Of a stretch of DNA of 47,885 bases, positions 23,768 to 31,357 are shown piece by piece. The notes below the pieces were generated by a model. That model was not told the origin of the DNA. It saw nothing but the letters and a program-made list of their open reading frames with translations, and made no database searches. Location of the stretch: assembly GCF_023502395.1 (NCBI RefSeq), contig NZ_JAMFMB010000029.1:1-47885 (forward strand), read 5' to 3'. The stretch comes from Ruegeria spongiae (GTDB lineage: Bacteria; Pseudomonadota; Alphaproteobacteria; Rhodobacterales; Rhodobacteraceae). Position numbers and translations under genes: made by a program. The stretch's first letter is position 1, and each line of letters starts with the position of its first letter.

Positions 23768-25380
23768 CATTCACCACCCAGATCGTGGCTGGCAGCCAAG
23801 CTTTTGCCGAAAACCGTCGCGCCATGCTCGCGCTGATCGACGATTTGCGCGGGCTGGAACAACGCGCCGCCGACCTGTCCGAACGCCGCCGCGAGAGAAT
23901 GGAGGCGCGCGGCCAGATGACCCCGCGCGACCGGCTCTCTGCGCTGCTGGACCCCGGTTTGCCCTTCCTGCAACTGCACTCACTGGCGGGCTATCTCACG
24001 GATAGCGACGACCCCGTGCAATCGGTGCCCGGCGCATCGGTGCTGATCGGGATCGGTTATGTTTCGGGCACCCGCTGCATGGTGGTGGTCGATGACAGCG
24101 GCATCAAGGCAGGCGCCATGTCCGAGATGACCGCCGCCGCCTTCCTCAGCGCACAGGAGATTGCGCTGCGGCAGAAACTGCCCTTCCTGCATCTGGTGGA
24201 AAGCGCCGGGGCCAACCTGATGGAATACCGGGTCGACCTCTGGGCCAACGGCGGCAAGCTGTTTCGCAATCTGGCGCGGATGTCGGCGGCAGGCGTTCCC
24301 AATCTGGCGGTATTGCATGGGCCGTCCACGGCGGGCGGGGCCTATATGCCGGGTTTGGCCGATTACGTGATCGGTGTGCGCGGCAACGGCATGGCGGCGC
24401 TGGCGGGGGCCGCCCTTGTGCAGGCCGCTACCGGCGAAGCGGCGGATGAGCGCGATCTGGGCGGGGCTGAGATGCACGCCTCGGTCTCGGGTCTGGTCGA
24501 GTATCTGGCCGGGGACGACGCAGAGGCCATCGCCATCGCCCGCGATGTGGTGGCCCGGCTGGGCTGGACCGGGGCAGGGGCCGTTACCAACCACAAGGGC
24601 GCACCCCCGGCGCACCCGCCTGATGCGCTTGCCGGGGCGGTGCCGGTCGATCCGCGCACGCCCTATGACATGCGCGAGATCGCTCTACGGATCACCGACG
24701 GCTCCGCGTTTCGCGATTTCAAACCGGGTTACGGTGTCGCGACCGTCTGCCTGCAAGCCTCGATCTGCGGCATCCCGGTGGGGCTGATCGGCAATAACGG
24801 CCCCATTGATCCCGACGGGGCCACCAAGGCGGCGCAGTTCATTCAGCTGTGCGGGCAGGCTGGCACGCCGCTGATCTTTCTGCACAATACCACCGGGTTC
24901 ATGGTCGGCACCCGCTATGAACAGGCGGGCATGATCAAGCATGGCGCCAAGATGATCCAGGCGGTGACATCGGTCAATGTGCCGCGCATCGCGCTTTATG
25001 TGGGGGCCAGTTTCGGGGCCGGAAATTACGGCATGGGCGGTTATGCCTATGAACCCGATTTCCTCTTCGCCTGGCCCAATGCCACCACCGGCGTGATGGG
25101 CGGCGCGCAGGCGGCGGGCACGATGGAGATGGTGGCCCGCGCCGGGGCGCACCGGCGCGGTGATGCCGTTGACGAGGACAAGCTGGCGCAGCAAAGCGCG
25201 CTGATCGCGCAACATTTCGACCGGCAGGCGGGGGCGTTCCATACCTCGGGCCGGTGTCTGGATCATGGCGTGATCGACCCGCGAGATACGCGCCGGGTGC
25301 TGGGCTTTTGCCTGAACACGTGTCTTGAGGCCAGCGCCCGGCCGGTCCGGCCCGGCTCTTATGGCGTTGCGAGGTTCTGA
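23764..25380 (+). CDS. Biotin-dependent acyl-CoA carboxylase, beta (carboxyltransferase) subunit
   Basis: A 538-residue carboxyltransferase subunit of the methylcrotonyl-/geranyl-CoA carboxylase type (AtuC/LiuB-like). The acyl-CoA-binding half has the RERMEARGQMTPRDR start and LVESAGANLMEYR, then HGPSTAGGAYMPGLADY. The carboxybiotin half has GLIGNNGPIDPDGATKAAQFIQLC, FLHNTTGFMVGTRYEQAGMIKHGAKM, SFGAGNYGMGGYAYEPDF and NATTGVMGGAQAAGTM. It overlaps the atuA stop (ATGA) and the alpha subunit follows after 4 bp, so they should form one complex. Whether the substrate is geranyl-CoA, methylcrotonyl-CoA or another branched enoyl-CoA cannot be read from the sequence with certainty. Confidence 0.88.
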   Translation: MTFTTQIVAGSQAFAENRRAMLALIDDLRGLEQRAADLSERRRERMEARGQMTPRDRLSALLDPGLPFLQLHSLAGYLTDSDDPVQSVPGASVLIGIGYVSGTRCMVVVDDSGIKAGAMSEMTAAAFLSAQEIALRQKLPFLHLVESAGANLMEYRVDLWANGGKLFRNLARMSAAGVPNLAVLHGPSTAGGAYMPGLADYVIGVRGNGMAALAGAALVQAATGEAADERDLGGAEMHASVSGLVEYLAGDDAEAIAIARDVVARLGWTGAGAVTNHKGAPPAHPPDALAGAVPVDPRTPYDMREIALRITDGSAFRDFKPGYGVATVCLQASICGIPVGLIGNNGPIDPDGATKAAQFIQLCGQAGTPLIFLHNTTGFMVGTRYEQAGMIKHGAKMIQAVTSVNVPRIALYVGASFGAGNYGMGGYAYEPDFLFAWPNATTGVMGGAQAAGTMEMVARAGAHRRGDAVDEDKLAQQSALIAQHFDRQAGAFHTSGRCLDHGVIDPRDTRRVLGFCLNTCLEASARPVRPGSYGVARF

Positions 25381-25384
25381 GGCG

Positions 25385-27370
25385 ATGCGCTTTGACACCA
25401 TCCTGATCGCGAACCGGGGCGAAATCGCCCTGCGCATCATCCGCACCGCCCGCGCCATGGGGCTGACCACGATTGCTGTCTTTACCGAAGCCGACGCCGC
25501 CGCGCCGCATGTGGCTGCGGCGGACAGGGCCCTGCGCATCGGCGCGGGGCCGGTGGGCGATAGCTATCTGAACGCCGACAGGCTGCTGGCGGCGGCACGG
25601 GACAGCGGCGCGCAGGCGATCCATCCCGGCTATGGCTTCCTGTCCGAAAACGCGGATTTTGCCGAGGCCGTCGCGCAAGCCGGTCTGGTGCTGATCGGCC
25701 CGTCGCCCGAGGCCATGCGCGTCATGGGCGACAAGGCCGCCGCCCGCGCCGCGATGATCGCAAGTGATGTGCCCTGCCTGCCCGGATATGAGGGCGCAGA
25801 TCAGAGCGATGACGCACTGCTGCAGGCCGCCGAGCAGATCGGCTATCCGGTCATGGTCAAGGCGGCAGCGGGTGGTGGCGGTCGCGGAATGCGGCTGGCA
25901 GCAACCGCAAAGGATATGCGCGCGGCACTGGCAAGCGCCCGGTCCGAGGCGGCGGCGGCGTTCGGCTCTGACACGCTGATCCTCGAACGCGCGCTGACCG
26001 GGGCCCGGCATGTCGAGATTCAGATCATCGCCGATGCCCAAGGCACGGTCCTGCATCTGGGCGAGCGTGATTGCTCGGTACAGCGTCGGCATCAGAAGAT
26101 CATCGAAGAGGCGCCATGCCCGGTCCTCACCAACGACCTGCGTGCGCGCATGGGGGCGGCAGCGGTCGCGGCGGCGCAATCGGTGGACTATACCGGCGCC
26201 GGAACGGTCGAGTTTCTGCTGGATGGCGACGGGTCCTTCTATTTCCTGGAAATGAACACCCGCCTGCAGGTCGAACATCCGGTGACCGAATGCGTAACCG
26301 GGCTGGACCTGGTGGAACTGCAGATCGTGGTTGCGCAGGGCGCGCCGCTGCCGCTGGCGCAAGCCGATGTGCAGATCGCCGGTCACGCTATCGAGGCGCG
26401 GCTTTATGCCGAGGACCCCGCCAACGGCTTCCTGCCCGCAAGCGGCCCTGTGCACCGCTGGCTCCCGGCCGAGGGGGACGGTCTGCGCGTCGATGCCGGG
26501 ATTGCCGAGGGGCAGCAGGTCTCGTCCCATTACGATCCGATGTTGGCCAAGATCATCGCCCACGGCCCCGACCGCGACAGCGCATTGCGCAGGCTTCGGC
26601 ACGGCATAGCCGAGACTGTGCTGCTGGGCTGTGACACCAACGCGGCGTTTCTGGCGGATGTTCTGGCACAGCCCGCTTTCGTGACCGGACAGGCAACCAC
26701 CGGCCTGCTCGCGCAGGCCTATCCGGAGGGTTTCACCGGCGCACCGCCCGAACCGCAGGAGATCGCGATTGCCGCATCACTTTTGGTGCAGGACCGGCGC
26801 GACCGGATGGCGGCGCGGGCCGGGGGCATCGATGCCGATCTGCTGGGCTGGTCGGGGGCTCGGCTTGCCCCGACGATGCTGCGGCTGCGTTGCGCCGGAC
26901 AGATACACGCGTTGAAGCTGCGTGCCCTTGGGCAGGCGTGGCAGGTGGCGCTGGGCGGCGCGGTGTTTCACATTCACCTGACGCGGAACAGGGCGCAGAT
27001 CGTGGCCGAAATCGACGGCGCGCGGCGCAACATTCACGCGCATCTCGGGGCCGGGCGGGTCTGGCTGGCCTCAAAGGCAGGGCAACGGGTGTTTGACGAG
27101 GTTACGGCACATGCCTCTGCCCAATCACCCGAAACAAGCGGTCAGGTTGTCGCCCCGATGCCGGGTGTAGTGCTCAATATTGCGTGCAAAGGGGGCGACA
27201 GGGTCGCTGCCGGTGACACTCTGGCCGTGATGGAGGCGATGAAGATGCAGCACCGCATCGTTGCGCCGGTTGCCGGTCAGGTCGCGCAGGTGCGTGTCGC
27301 GGCCGGACAGCAGCTTGATGCGGGCAGCGAGATTGCCGAGATCACGCCCGACGCGGATCGGGATACATAA
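25385..27370 (+). CDS. Biotin-dependent acyl-CoA carboxylase, alpha (biotin carboxylase + carrier) subunit
   Basis: A 661-residue subunit that carboxylates its own biotin with ATP and bicarbonate. The biotin carboxylase part (about 1-450) has FDTILIANRGEIALRIIRTA, HPGYGFLSENADFA, the ATP loop KAAAGGGGRGMR, ERDCSVQRRHQKIIEEAP and FLEMNTRLQVEHPVTE. A middle linking region follows, and a C-terminal carrier domain has the biotinylation site EAMKMQ with K620. The ATG at 25385 is 4 bp past the beta-subunit stop with a GAGG-type site. It pairs with the beta subunit of the same operon, as AtuF with AtuC or LiuD with LiuB. Confidence 0.9.
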   Translation: MRFDTILIANRGEIALRIIRTARAMGLTTIAVFTEADAAAPHVAAADRALRIGAGPVGDSYLNADRLLAAARDSGAQAIHPGYGFLSENADFAEAVAQAGLVLIGPSPEAMRVMGDKAAARAAMIASDVPCLPGYEGADQSDDALLQAAEQIGYPVMVKAAAGGGGRGMRLAATAKDMRAALASARSEAAAAFGSDTLILERALTGARHVEIQIIADAQGTVLHLGERDCSVQRRHQKIIEEAPCPVLTNDLRARMGAAAVAAAQSVDYTGAGTVEFLLDGDGSFYFLEMNTRLQVEHPVTECVTGLDLVELQIVVAQGAPLPLAQADVQIAGHAIEARLYAEDPANGFLPASGPVHRWLPAEGDGLRVDAGIAEGQQVSSHYDPMLAKIIAHGPDRDSALRRLRHGIAETVLLGCDTNAAFLADVLAQPAFVTGQATTGLLAQAYPEGFTGAPPEPQEIAIAASLLVQDRRDRMAARAGGIDADLLGWSGARLAPTMLRLRCAGQIHALKLRALGQAWQVALGGAVFHIHLTRNRAQIVAEIDGARRNIHAHLGAGRVWLASKAGQRVFDEVTAHASAQSPETSGQVVAPMPGVVLNIACKGGDRVAAGDTLAVMEAMKMQHRIVAPVAGQVAQVRVAAGQQLDAGSEIAEITPDADRDT

Positions 27371-27385
27371 GGAAAGGGGCGCAGG

Positions 27386-28171
27386 ATGCAGCAGGCAGCG
27401 GATTTCGTGGCAGAGAGCGAGACGCTCGATGCGGCACTGGAGGCGGTAAACGGTCAGGGCTGGGAAACCGTCACCCAGTTCAAGGGCTGGACCCTCAACG
27501 ATGTGCTGGTGCATCTGCATTTCTGGAACGGCATGGTCGATTTGGCGCTGCATGATCCCGACGGCTTTGCCCGCGACAGCCGTACCGTGATGGCCGCGAT
27601 CCAGACCGATGGATTTCGCGCAACCGAAAACGCCCGCGTCTCCGAGCGCGGGCCAGCGCTGCGCGCGGCCTGGCGCGCGCGTTATCTCGACATGGGTCCG
27701 CGCTGGGCCGCGCTGGACCCCAAGGCGCGGGTCCAGTGGGTGGGCCCCGAGATGTCGGTCCGCTCGGCGATGACGGCACGGCAGATGGAAACCTGGGCGC
27801 ATGGGCAGGAGGTGTTCGATGCGCTTGGCCAGCAGCGGGTGGAGCAGGACCGTATCCGCAATATCGTCATGCTGGGGGTGAACACCTTTGGCTGGTCCTT
27901 CCGTGTACATGGGCGCGAAATGCCCGCGCAGATGCCGCAATTGCGCCTGACCGCGCCGTCAGGGGCCGAGTGGCGCTTTGGCGAGGACCCGGAAAACACC
28001 ATCACCGGTGCGGCGTTTGAATTTGCGCAGGTCGTGGCCCAGACCCGGAACGTCGCCGATACCGGCCTTGCGGTTTCGGGCCCGGTTGCGGCGAAATGGA
28101 TGGCGATCGCGCAATGTTTCGCCGGCGGCCCCGAGATCCCGCCCGCACCCGGCCAGCGCCACCTCCAATAG
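27386..28171 (+). CDS. TIGR03084 family putative metal-dependent protein (DinB-like fold)
   Basis: A 261-residue protein resembling the TIGR03084 family, which combines a DinB/mycothiol-dependent maleylpyruvate-isomerase-like helical bundle with a C-terminal extension. Possible metal-ligand histidines occur in LHFWNGM and METWAHGQEVFDAL, spaced as in DinB-fold proteins. The C-terminal LTAPSGAEWRFG and FEFAQVVAQTRNVADTGL resemble the wHTH/SCP-like tail of that group. It starts 15 bp after the carboxylase alpha stop with AAGGGG upstream, so it belongs to the operon. Biochemical role unknown; its company suggests acyl-CoA or terpenoid catabolism. Confidence 0.75.
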   Translation: MQQAADFVAESETLDAALEAVNGQGWETVTQFKGWTLNDVLVHLHFWNGMVDLALHDPDGFARDSRTVMAAIQTDGFRATENARVSERGPALRAAWRARYLDMGPRWAALDPKARVQWVGPEMSVRSAMTARQMETWAHGQEVFDALGQQRVEQDRIRNIVMLGVNTFGWSFRVHGREMPAQMPQLRLTAPSGAEWRFGEDPENTITGAAFEFAQVVAQTRNVADTGLAVSGPVAAKWMAIAQCFAGGPEIPPAPGQRHLQ

Positions 28172-28265
28172 CCAAAGAACGTTACGTAGCAGGGCGCGGA
28201 ACCGTCTGGAACTTCCGGATTCGCCCGCTAGGGTCTCGCCAGGACCGGAAGAAGGAGATTGCCCC

Positions 28266-29423
28266 ATGAGTCTGATTACAAGCACCGCAAGCTGGCCGCT
28301 TGAGGAACACCAGATGTTCTCGGACATGGTGGGGCGGTTCATGGACGACGAACTGGTGCCGAACACGGACGAATGGTCCAGGAACGGCGTCGTCGACCGC
28401 GCATTCTGGAACAAGGCCGGTGAGGCCGGGATCATGGGCGGCGCCGTTGGCGAGGGTTATGGCGGCTCGGGCGGCGGGCTTGGGTTCGATGCGGTGGTTC
28501 TGTATGAGCAGGCGGCGCGGGGCGATTGTGGTTGGGGTTATGGCATCCAGTCGATCGTGATCCACTACGTCACGGCCTATGGCAGCGAAGACCAGAAGCA
28601 GAAATGGCTGCCCAAGCTGATCTCCGGCGAGATGGTCGGTGCGCTGGCGATGACCGAGCCGGGTACCGGTTCGGACGTGCAGGCGGTGCGCACCACCGCC
28701 GACAAGGATGGCAACTCCTACAGTCTGAACGGGTCCAAGATCTTTATCACCAATGGCCAGACCGCTGATCTGATCATCGTCACCGCCAAGACCGACAAGA
28801 CTCTGGGTGCCAAAGGTGTCTCGCTGATCGCGATGGAGACCGAGGGCGCCGAAGGGTTCCGCCGGGGCCAGCCGCTCAAGAAACTGGGCATGAAGGGCAA
28901 CGACACCGCCGAGCTGTTCTTCGAGGACGTCAAGGTGCCGATGACCAACCTGCTGGGATCGGACGAAGGGCAGGGCTTCTATCAGTTGATGAAGCAATTG
29001 CCGTGGGAGCGTCTGACCATCGGGATCATGGCGCTTGGCGCGATTGATTTCGCCATCGCCGAGACCACCAGATATGTGCAGGAACGCAAGGCCTTCGGTC
29101 AGCGGGTGATGGATTTTCAGAACACCCGTTTCAAACTGGCCGAGTGCAAGACCAAGGCCGAATTGCTGCGCAGCTTCGTCAATGACTGTATCGCCAAAGC
29201 CGAAAAGGGCGAATTGGACGCGGCCACCGCCTCAATGGTGAAATATTGGGGCAGCGAGACCCAGAACGAAGTGGTGCATGAGTGCCTGCAGCTCTTTGGC
29301 GGCTACGGGTTCATGATGGAATACCCGATCGCGCGGCTTTACGCCGACAGCCGGGTTCAGATGATCTATGGCGGCACCAACGAGGTGATGAAGGAATTGA
29401 TCGCCCGTTCGATCGACGTCTGA
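28266..29423 (+). CDS. Acyl-CoA dehydrogenase (long-chain/isovaleryl-type active site)
   Basis: A 385-residue FAD-dependent acyl-CoA dehydrogenase. The flavin/substrate motif is AMTEPGTGSDVQAVRTTA (128-145), and KIFITNGQTADLIIV follows. The C-terminal segment is QMIYGGTNEVMKELIARS, where medium-chain enzymes have their catalytic Glu (YEGT); here it is Gly. As in isovaleryl and long-chain enzymes, the base is instead expected to be E248 in LPWERL. This fits a branched or terpenoid acyl-CoA such as citronellyl-CoA (AtuD-like), which is inference from context. AAGGAG precedes the ATG. Last gene of the atu-like operon, 94 bp after the TIGR03084 gene. Confidence 0.88.
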   Translation: MSLITSTASWPLEEHQMFSDMVGRFMDDELVPNTDEWSRNGVVDRAFWNKAGEAGIMGGAVGEGYGGSGGGLGFDAVVLYEQAARGDCGWGYGIQSIVIHYVTAYGSEDQKQKWLPKLISGEMVGALAMTEPGTGSDVQAVRTTADKDGNSYSLNGSKIFITNGQTADLIIVTAKTDKTLGAKGVSLIAMETEGAEGFRRGQPLKKLGMKGNDTAELFFEDVKVPMTNLLGSDEGQGFYQLMKQLPWERLTIGIMALGAIDFAIAETTRYVQERKAFGQRVMDFQNTRFKLAECKTKAELLRSFVNDCIAKAEKGELDAATASMVKYWGSETQNEVVHECLQLFGGYGFMMEYPIARLYADSRVQMIYGGTNEVMKELIARSIDV

Positions 29424-29455
29424 GCGACGCAAAAAAGACCGACCGCACGGCCTTG

Positions 29456-29502
29456 GCCACGCAGTTTCCAAGCTGCGTGGCAAGCGCTTTGCAAGGCGCT
29501 TG
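29456..29502 (+). repeat. Two tandem hairpins after the acyl-CoA dehydrogenase gene
   Basis: GCCACGCAG/CTGCGTGGC (29456-29481) and CAAGCGC/GCGCTTG (29481-29502) stand one after another just upstream of the terminator. The second shares its GGCGCTT arm sequence with the terminator stem, so alternative pairings are possible. Confidence 0.5.
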
Positions 29503-29504
29503 AG

Positions 29505-29530
29505 AAAAAGGCGCTTCGAAGCGCCTTTTT
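29505..29530. terminator. Bidirectional intrinsic terminator
   Basis: A 26-bp perfect palindrome: A5, a GGCGCTTC/GAAGCGCC stem and T5. It works on paper in both directions and separates the atu-like operon from the convergent SDR gene, which ends 20 bp away. Confidence 0.85.
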
Positions 29531-29549
29531 CGTTGGGACACTCTTTTGC

Positions 29550-30254
29550 CTAAACCGACCGGGTGATGCCGCCATCGACCCGGATGTTCTGCCCGGTGAT
29601 ATAACCGGCGCCCTCGGAGGCGAGGAATGCCACAACCGAAGCGATCTCATCATAGCTGCTGCCATAGCGGCCCATCGGAATGCGGGCGCGGAACTCTTCT
29701 TTCTCCGGCAGGCTGTCGATGAACCCCGGCAGAACGTTGTTCATGCGGATATTGTCGGCGGCGTAGCGGTCGGCATAGAGCTTGGAAAATGCCGCCAGCC
29801 CGGCGCGGAACACGCCGGAGGTTGGAAAAACCGGATCAGGTTCGAACGCGGCGAAGGTCGAGATGTTGATGATCGATCCGCCGCCCTGCGCCTGCATGAT
29901 CGGGGTCACCAGACGGGACGGGCGCACGGCGTTGAGGAAATAGACCTCCATCCCCAGATGCCAGTCCTCGTCGCTCAGGCCCAGCACGTCATTGCGGGGG
30001 CCGTGGCCTGCGGAATTGACCATCACGTCGATGCGGCCCCAATGGGCCATCGCTGCATCCACCAGTTTTTGCAGATCGTCATTTGACTGGTTCGAGCCGG
30101 TCACGCCGACGCCCCCCAGTTCCTGCGCCAGCGCCTCACCTTTGCCCGAGGAGGACAGGATGCCCACCTTGAACCCATCTGCCGCCAGACGCCGCGCGGC
30201 ATCGGCACCCATGCCGCTGCCCCCCGCCGAGATCAGAGCCACCTTGTCTGTCAT
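29550..30254 (-). CDS. Atypical short-chain dehydrogenase/reductase
   Basis: A 234-residue SDR-fold protein. The cofactor motif is ISAGGSGMGADAAR (8-21), NSAGHG (80-85) replaces the usual NNAG, and IINISTFAAF supplies the catalytic-serine region. The classical YxxxK is not present: the aligned segment reads S146-G-V-F-R150, followed by the usual AGLAAFSKLYAD and NIRMNNVLPG. I believe this replacement is shared by a subgroup of bacterial SDRs, so it may not mean loss of function, but standard Tyr/Lys chemistry is unlikely. GGGAG precedes the ATG at 30254. It is convergent with the atu-like operon and tandem with nothing obvious. Confidence 0.8.
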   Translation of the reverse strand: MTDKVALISAGGSGMGADAARRLAADGFKVGILSSSGKGEALAQELGGVGVTGSNQSNDDLQKLVDAAMAHWGRIDVMVNSAGHGPRNDVLGLSDEDWHLGMEVYFLNAVRPSRLVTPIMQAQGGGSIINISTFAAFEPDPVFPTSGVFRAGLAAFSKLYADRYAADNIRMNNVLPGFIDSLPEKEEFRARIPMGRYGSSYDEIASVVAFLASEGAGYITGQNIRVDGGITRSV

Positions 30255-30365
30255 GTCGCATACTCCCGCTGAATTGCTGCGGTCAGAATGACGCGATACC
30301 AGCGATTTCTCCAACAAGTTCCGCCCGCATCTCGGTGTAGAAAAACTACTGCCATCCATCAGCCA

Positions 30366-31283
30366 TCAGCCAGCGCCGGAGGCGCCCACAAGGCCGCGCG
30401 CGATCGCTTCGATCCGATTGCGCAGCCAGCGATGCGCGGGATCGGCCTGCGAGCGTTCGTGCCAGACCAGATAGATCGAGACCGGCTCGCACGCGAATGG
30501 CAGCGGCGCGCAATCGAGCCCCGCCAGCGGCCCCTGACGCATAAGCGCGGTATCCGTCGAGATCAGCGTGCTGGCGCGCAGAAAAGGCGGGATCGCGTTG
30601 AAATGGGGTAATGTGACGACCGGTGCGCGTATCCGGGTCTGGTCAACACCGCGCAGCGCGACTTGCGCGCTGCGCCCGTCGGCAAAGCGCACGGCGACAT
30701 GATCGGCGTTGCAATATGCCTCCCATGTTGCGGGCGGATCGCGCTGGCTGGCGTCGTAATAGACCATCATCGGACTGCTCAGCAGGCGTTTCTGATAGAG
30801 GTCGCGCGTGTCCGGCGGCAGCGGGGTCAGCATCAGCTGGCAGCGATTGCTGCGCAATAGATCAGCGTCCGGAACGCCCGAAGGCACAAAATCCAGCCGC
30901 AATCCGATCCCCTGTGCAAGGCTGTCCCGCAGCAGTGCGGGAAAGATCAGATCGCGCGGCATGTCATTGGTTGCAATGGCGAACTGCATGCCTTCGCGCT
31001 GCGGATCGAACGGGCGCGCATCAGTCAGCGCCTTCAGGCGGTCGAGTACCCCTTGCACCGGGTCCTTCAGGGTCAGCGCCCGCTCTGTCGGGATCAACCC
31101 CTGCCCGGACCGCACAAACAGCGGGTCGCCCAGCACCCTGCGCAGTTTGCCCAGCGTATGGCTCATCGCTGATTGCGTGACGCCCATCCGGTCGGCAGCT
31201 TTCGACACCGAACTTTCTTCGAGTATGGTGAGAAAGCAGCGCAGAACCTTGCCGTCGAGCTCAGTGAAATCGAAATCATTCAT
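30366..31283 (-). CDS. LysR-family transcriptional regulator of the dehalogenase locus
   Basis: A 305-residue LysR-type regulator. The DNA-binding helix-turn-helix is SSVSKAADRMGVTQSAMSHTLGKLRRVLGDPLFVRSG, near-canonical, then a periplasmic-binding-protein-like effector domain of normal length. The opening FTELDGKVLRCFLTILEE and the linker resemble NodD/SyrM-like and aromatic-catabolism members. The ATG at 31283 begins the usual N-terminus; the frame extends upstream to 31445 only across the divergent gene's control region. The two genes share a 74-bp intergenic space that holds an imperfect dyad, so it most likely controls the reductive dehalogenase. Confidence 0.87.
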   Translation of the reverse strand: MNDFDFTELDGKVLRCFLTILEESSVSKAADRMGVTQSAMSHTLGKLRRVLGDPLFVRSGQGLIPTERALTLKDPVQGVLDRLKALTDARPFDPQREGMQFAIATNDMPRDLIFPALLRDSLAQGIGLRLDFVPSGVPDADLLRSNRCQLMLTPLPPDTRDLYQKRLLSSPMMVYYDASQRDPPATWEAYCNADHVAVRFADGRSAQVALRGVDQTRIRAPVVTLPHFNAIPPFLRASTLISTDTALMRQGPLAGLDCAPLPFACEPVSIYLVWHERSQADPAHRWLRNRIEAIARGLVGASGAG

Positions 31284-31290
31284 GCCGGTT

Positions 31291-31306
31291 ATTAATATAC
31301 ATGAAT
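31291..31306. promoter_or_regulatory. Candidate LysR-box
   Basis: ATTAATATACATGAAT is an imperfect dyad (12 of 16 positions symmetrical) with a T-N11-A core, the usual shape of LysR sites. It lies 7 bp from the regulator start and about 50 bp upstream of the dehalogenase start. Confidence 0.5.
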
Positions 31307-31357
31307 AGATTTGCTGTCGATGGCGGGGTAAACCCATCGGATCATGAGGAGGATCAG

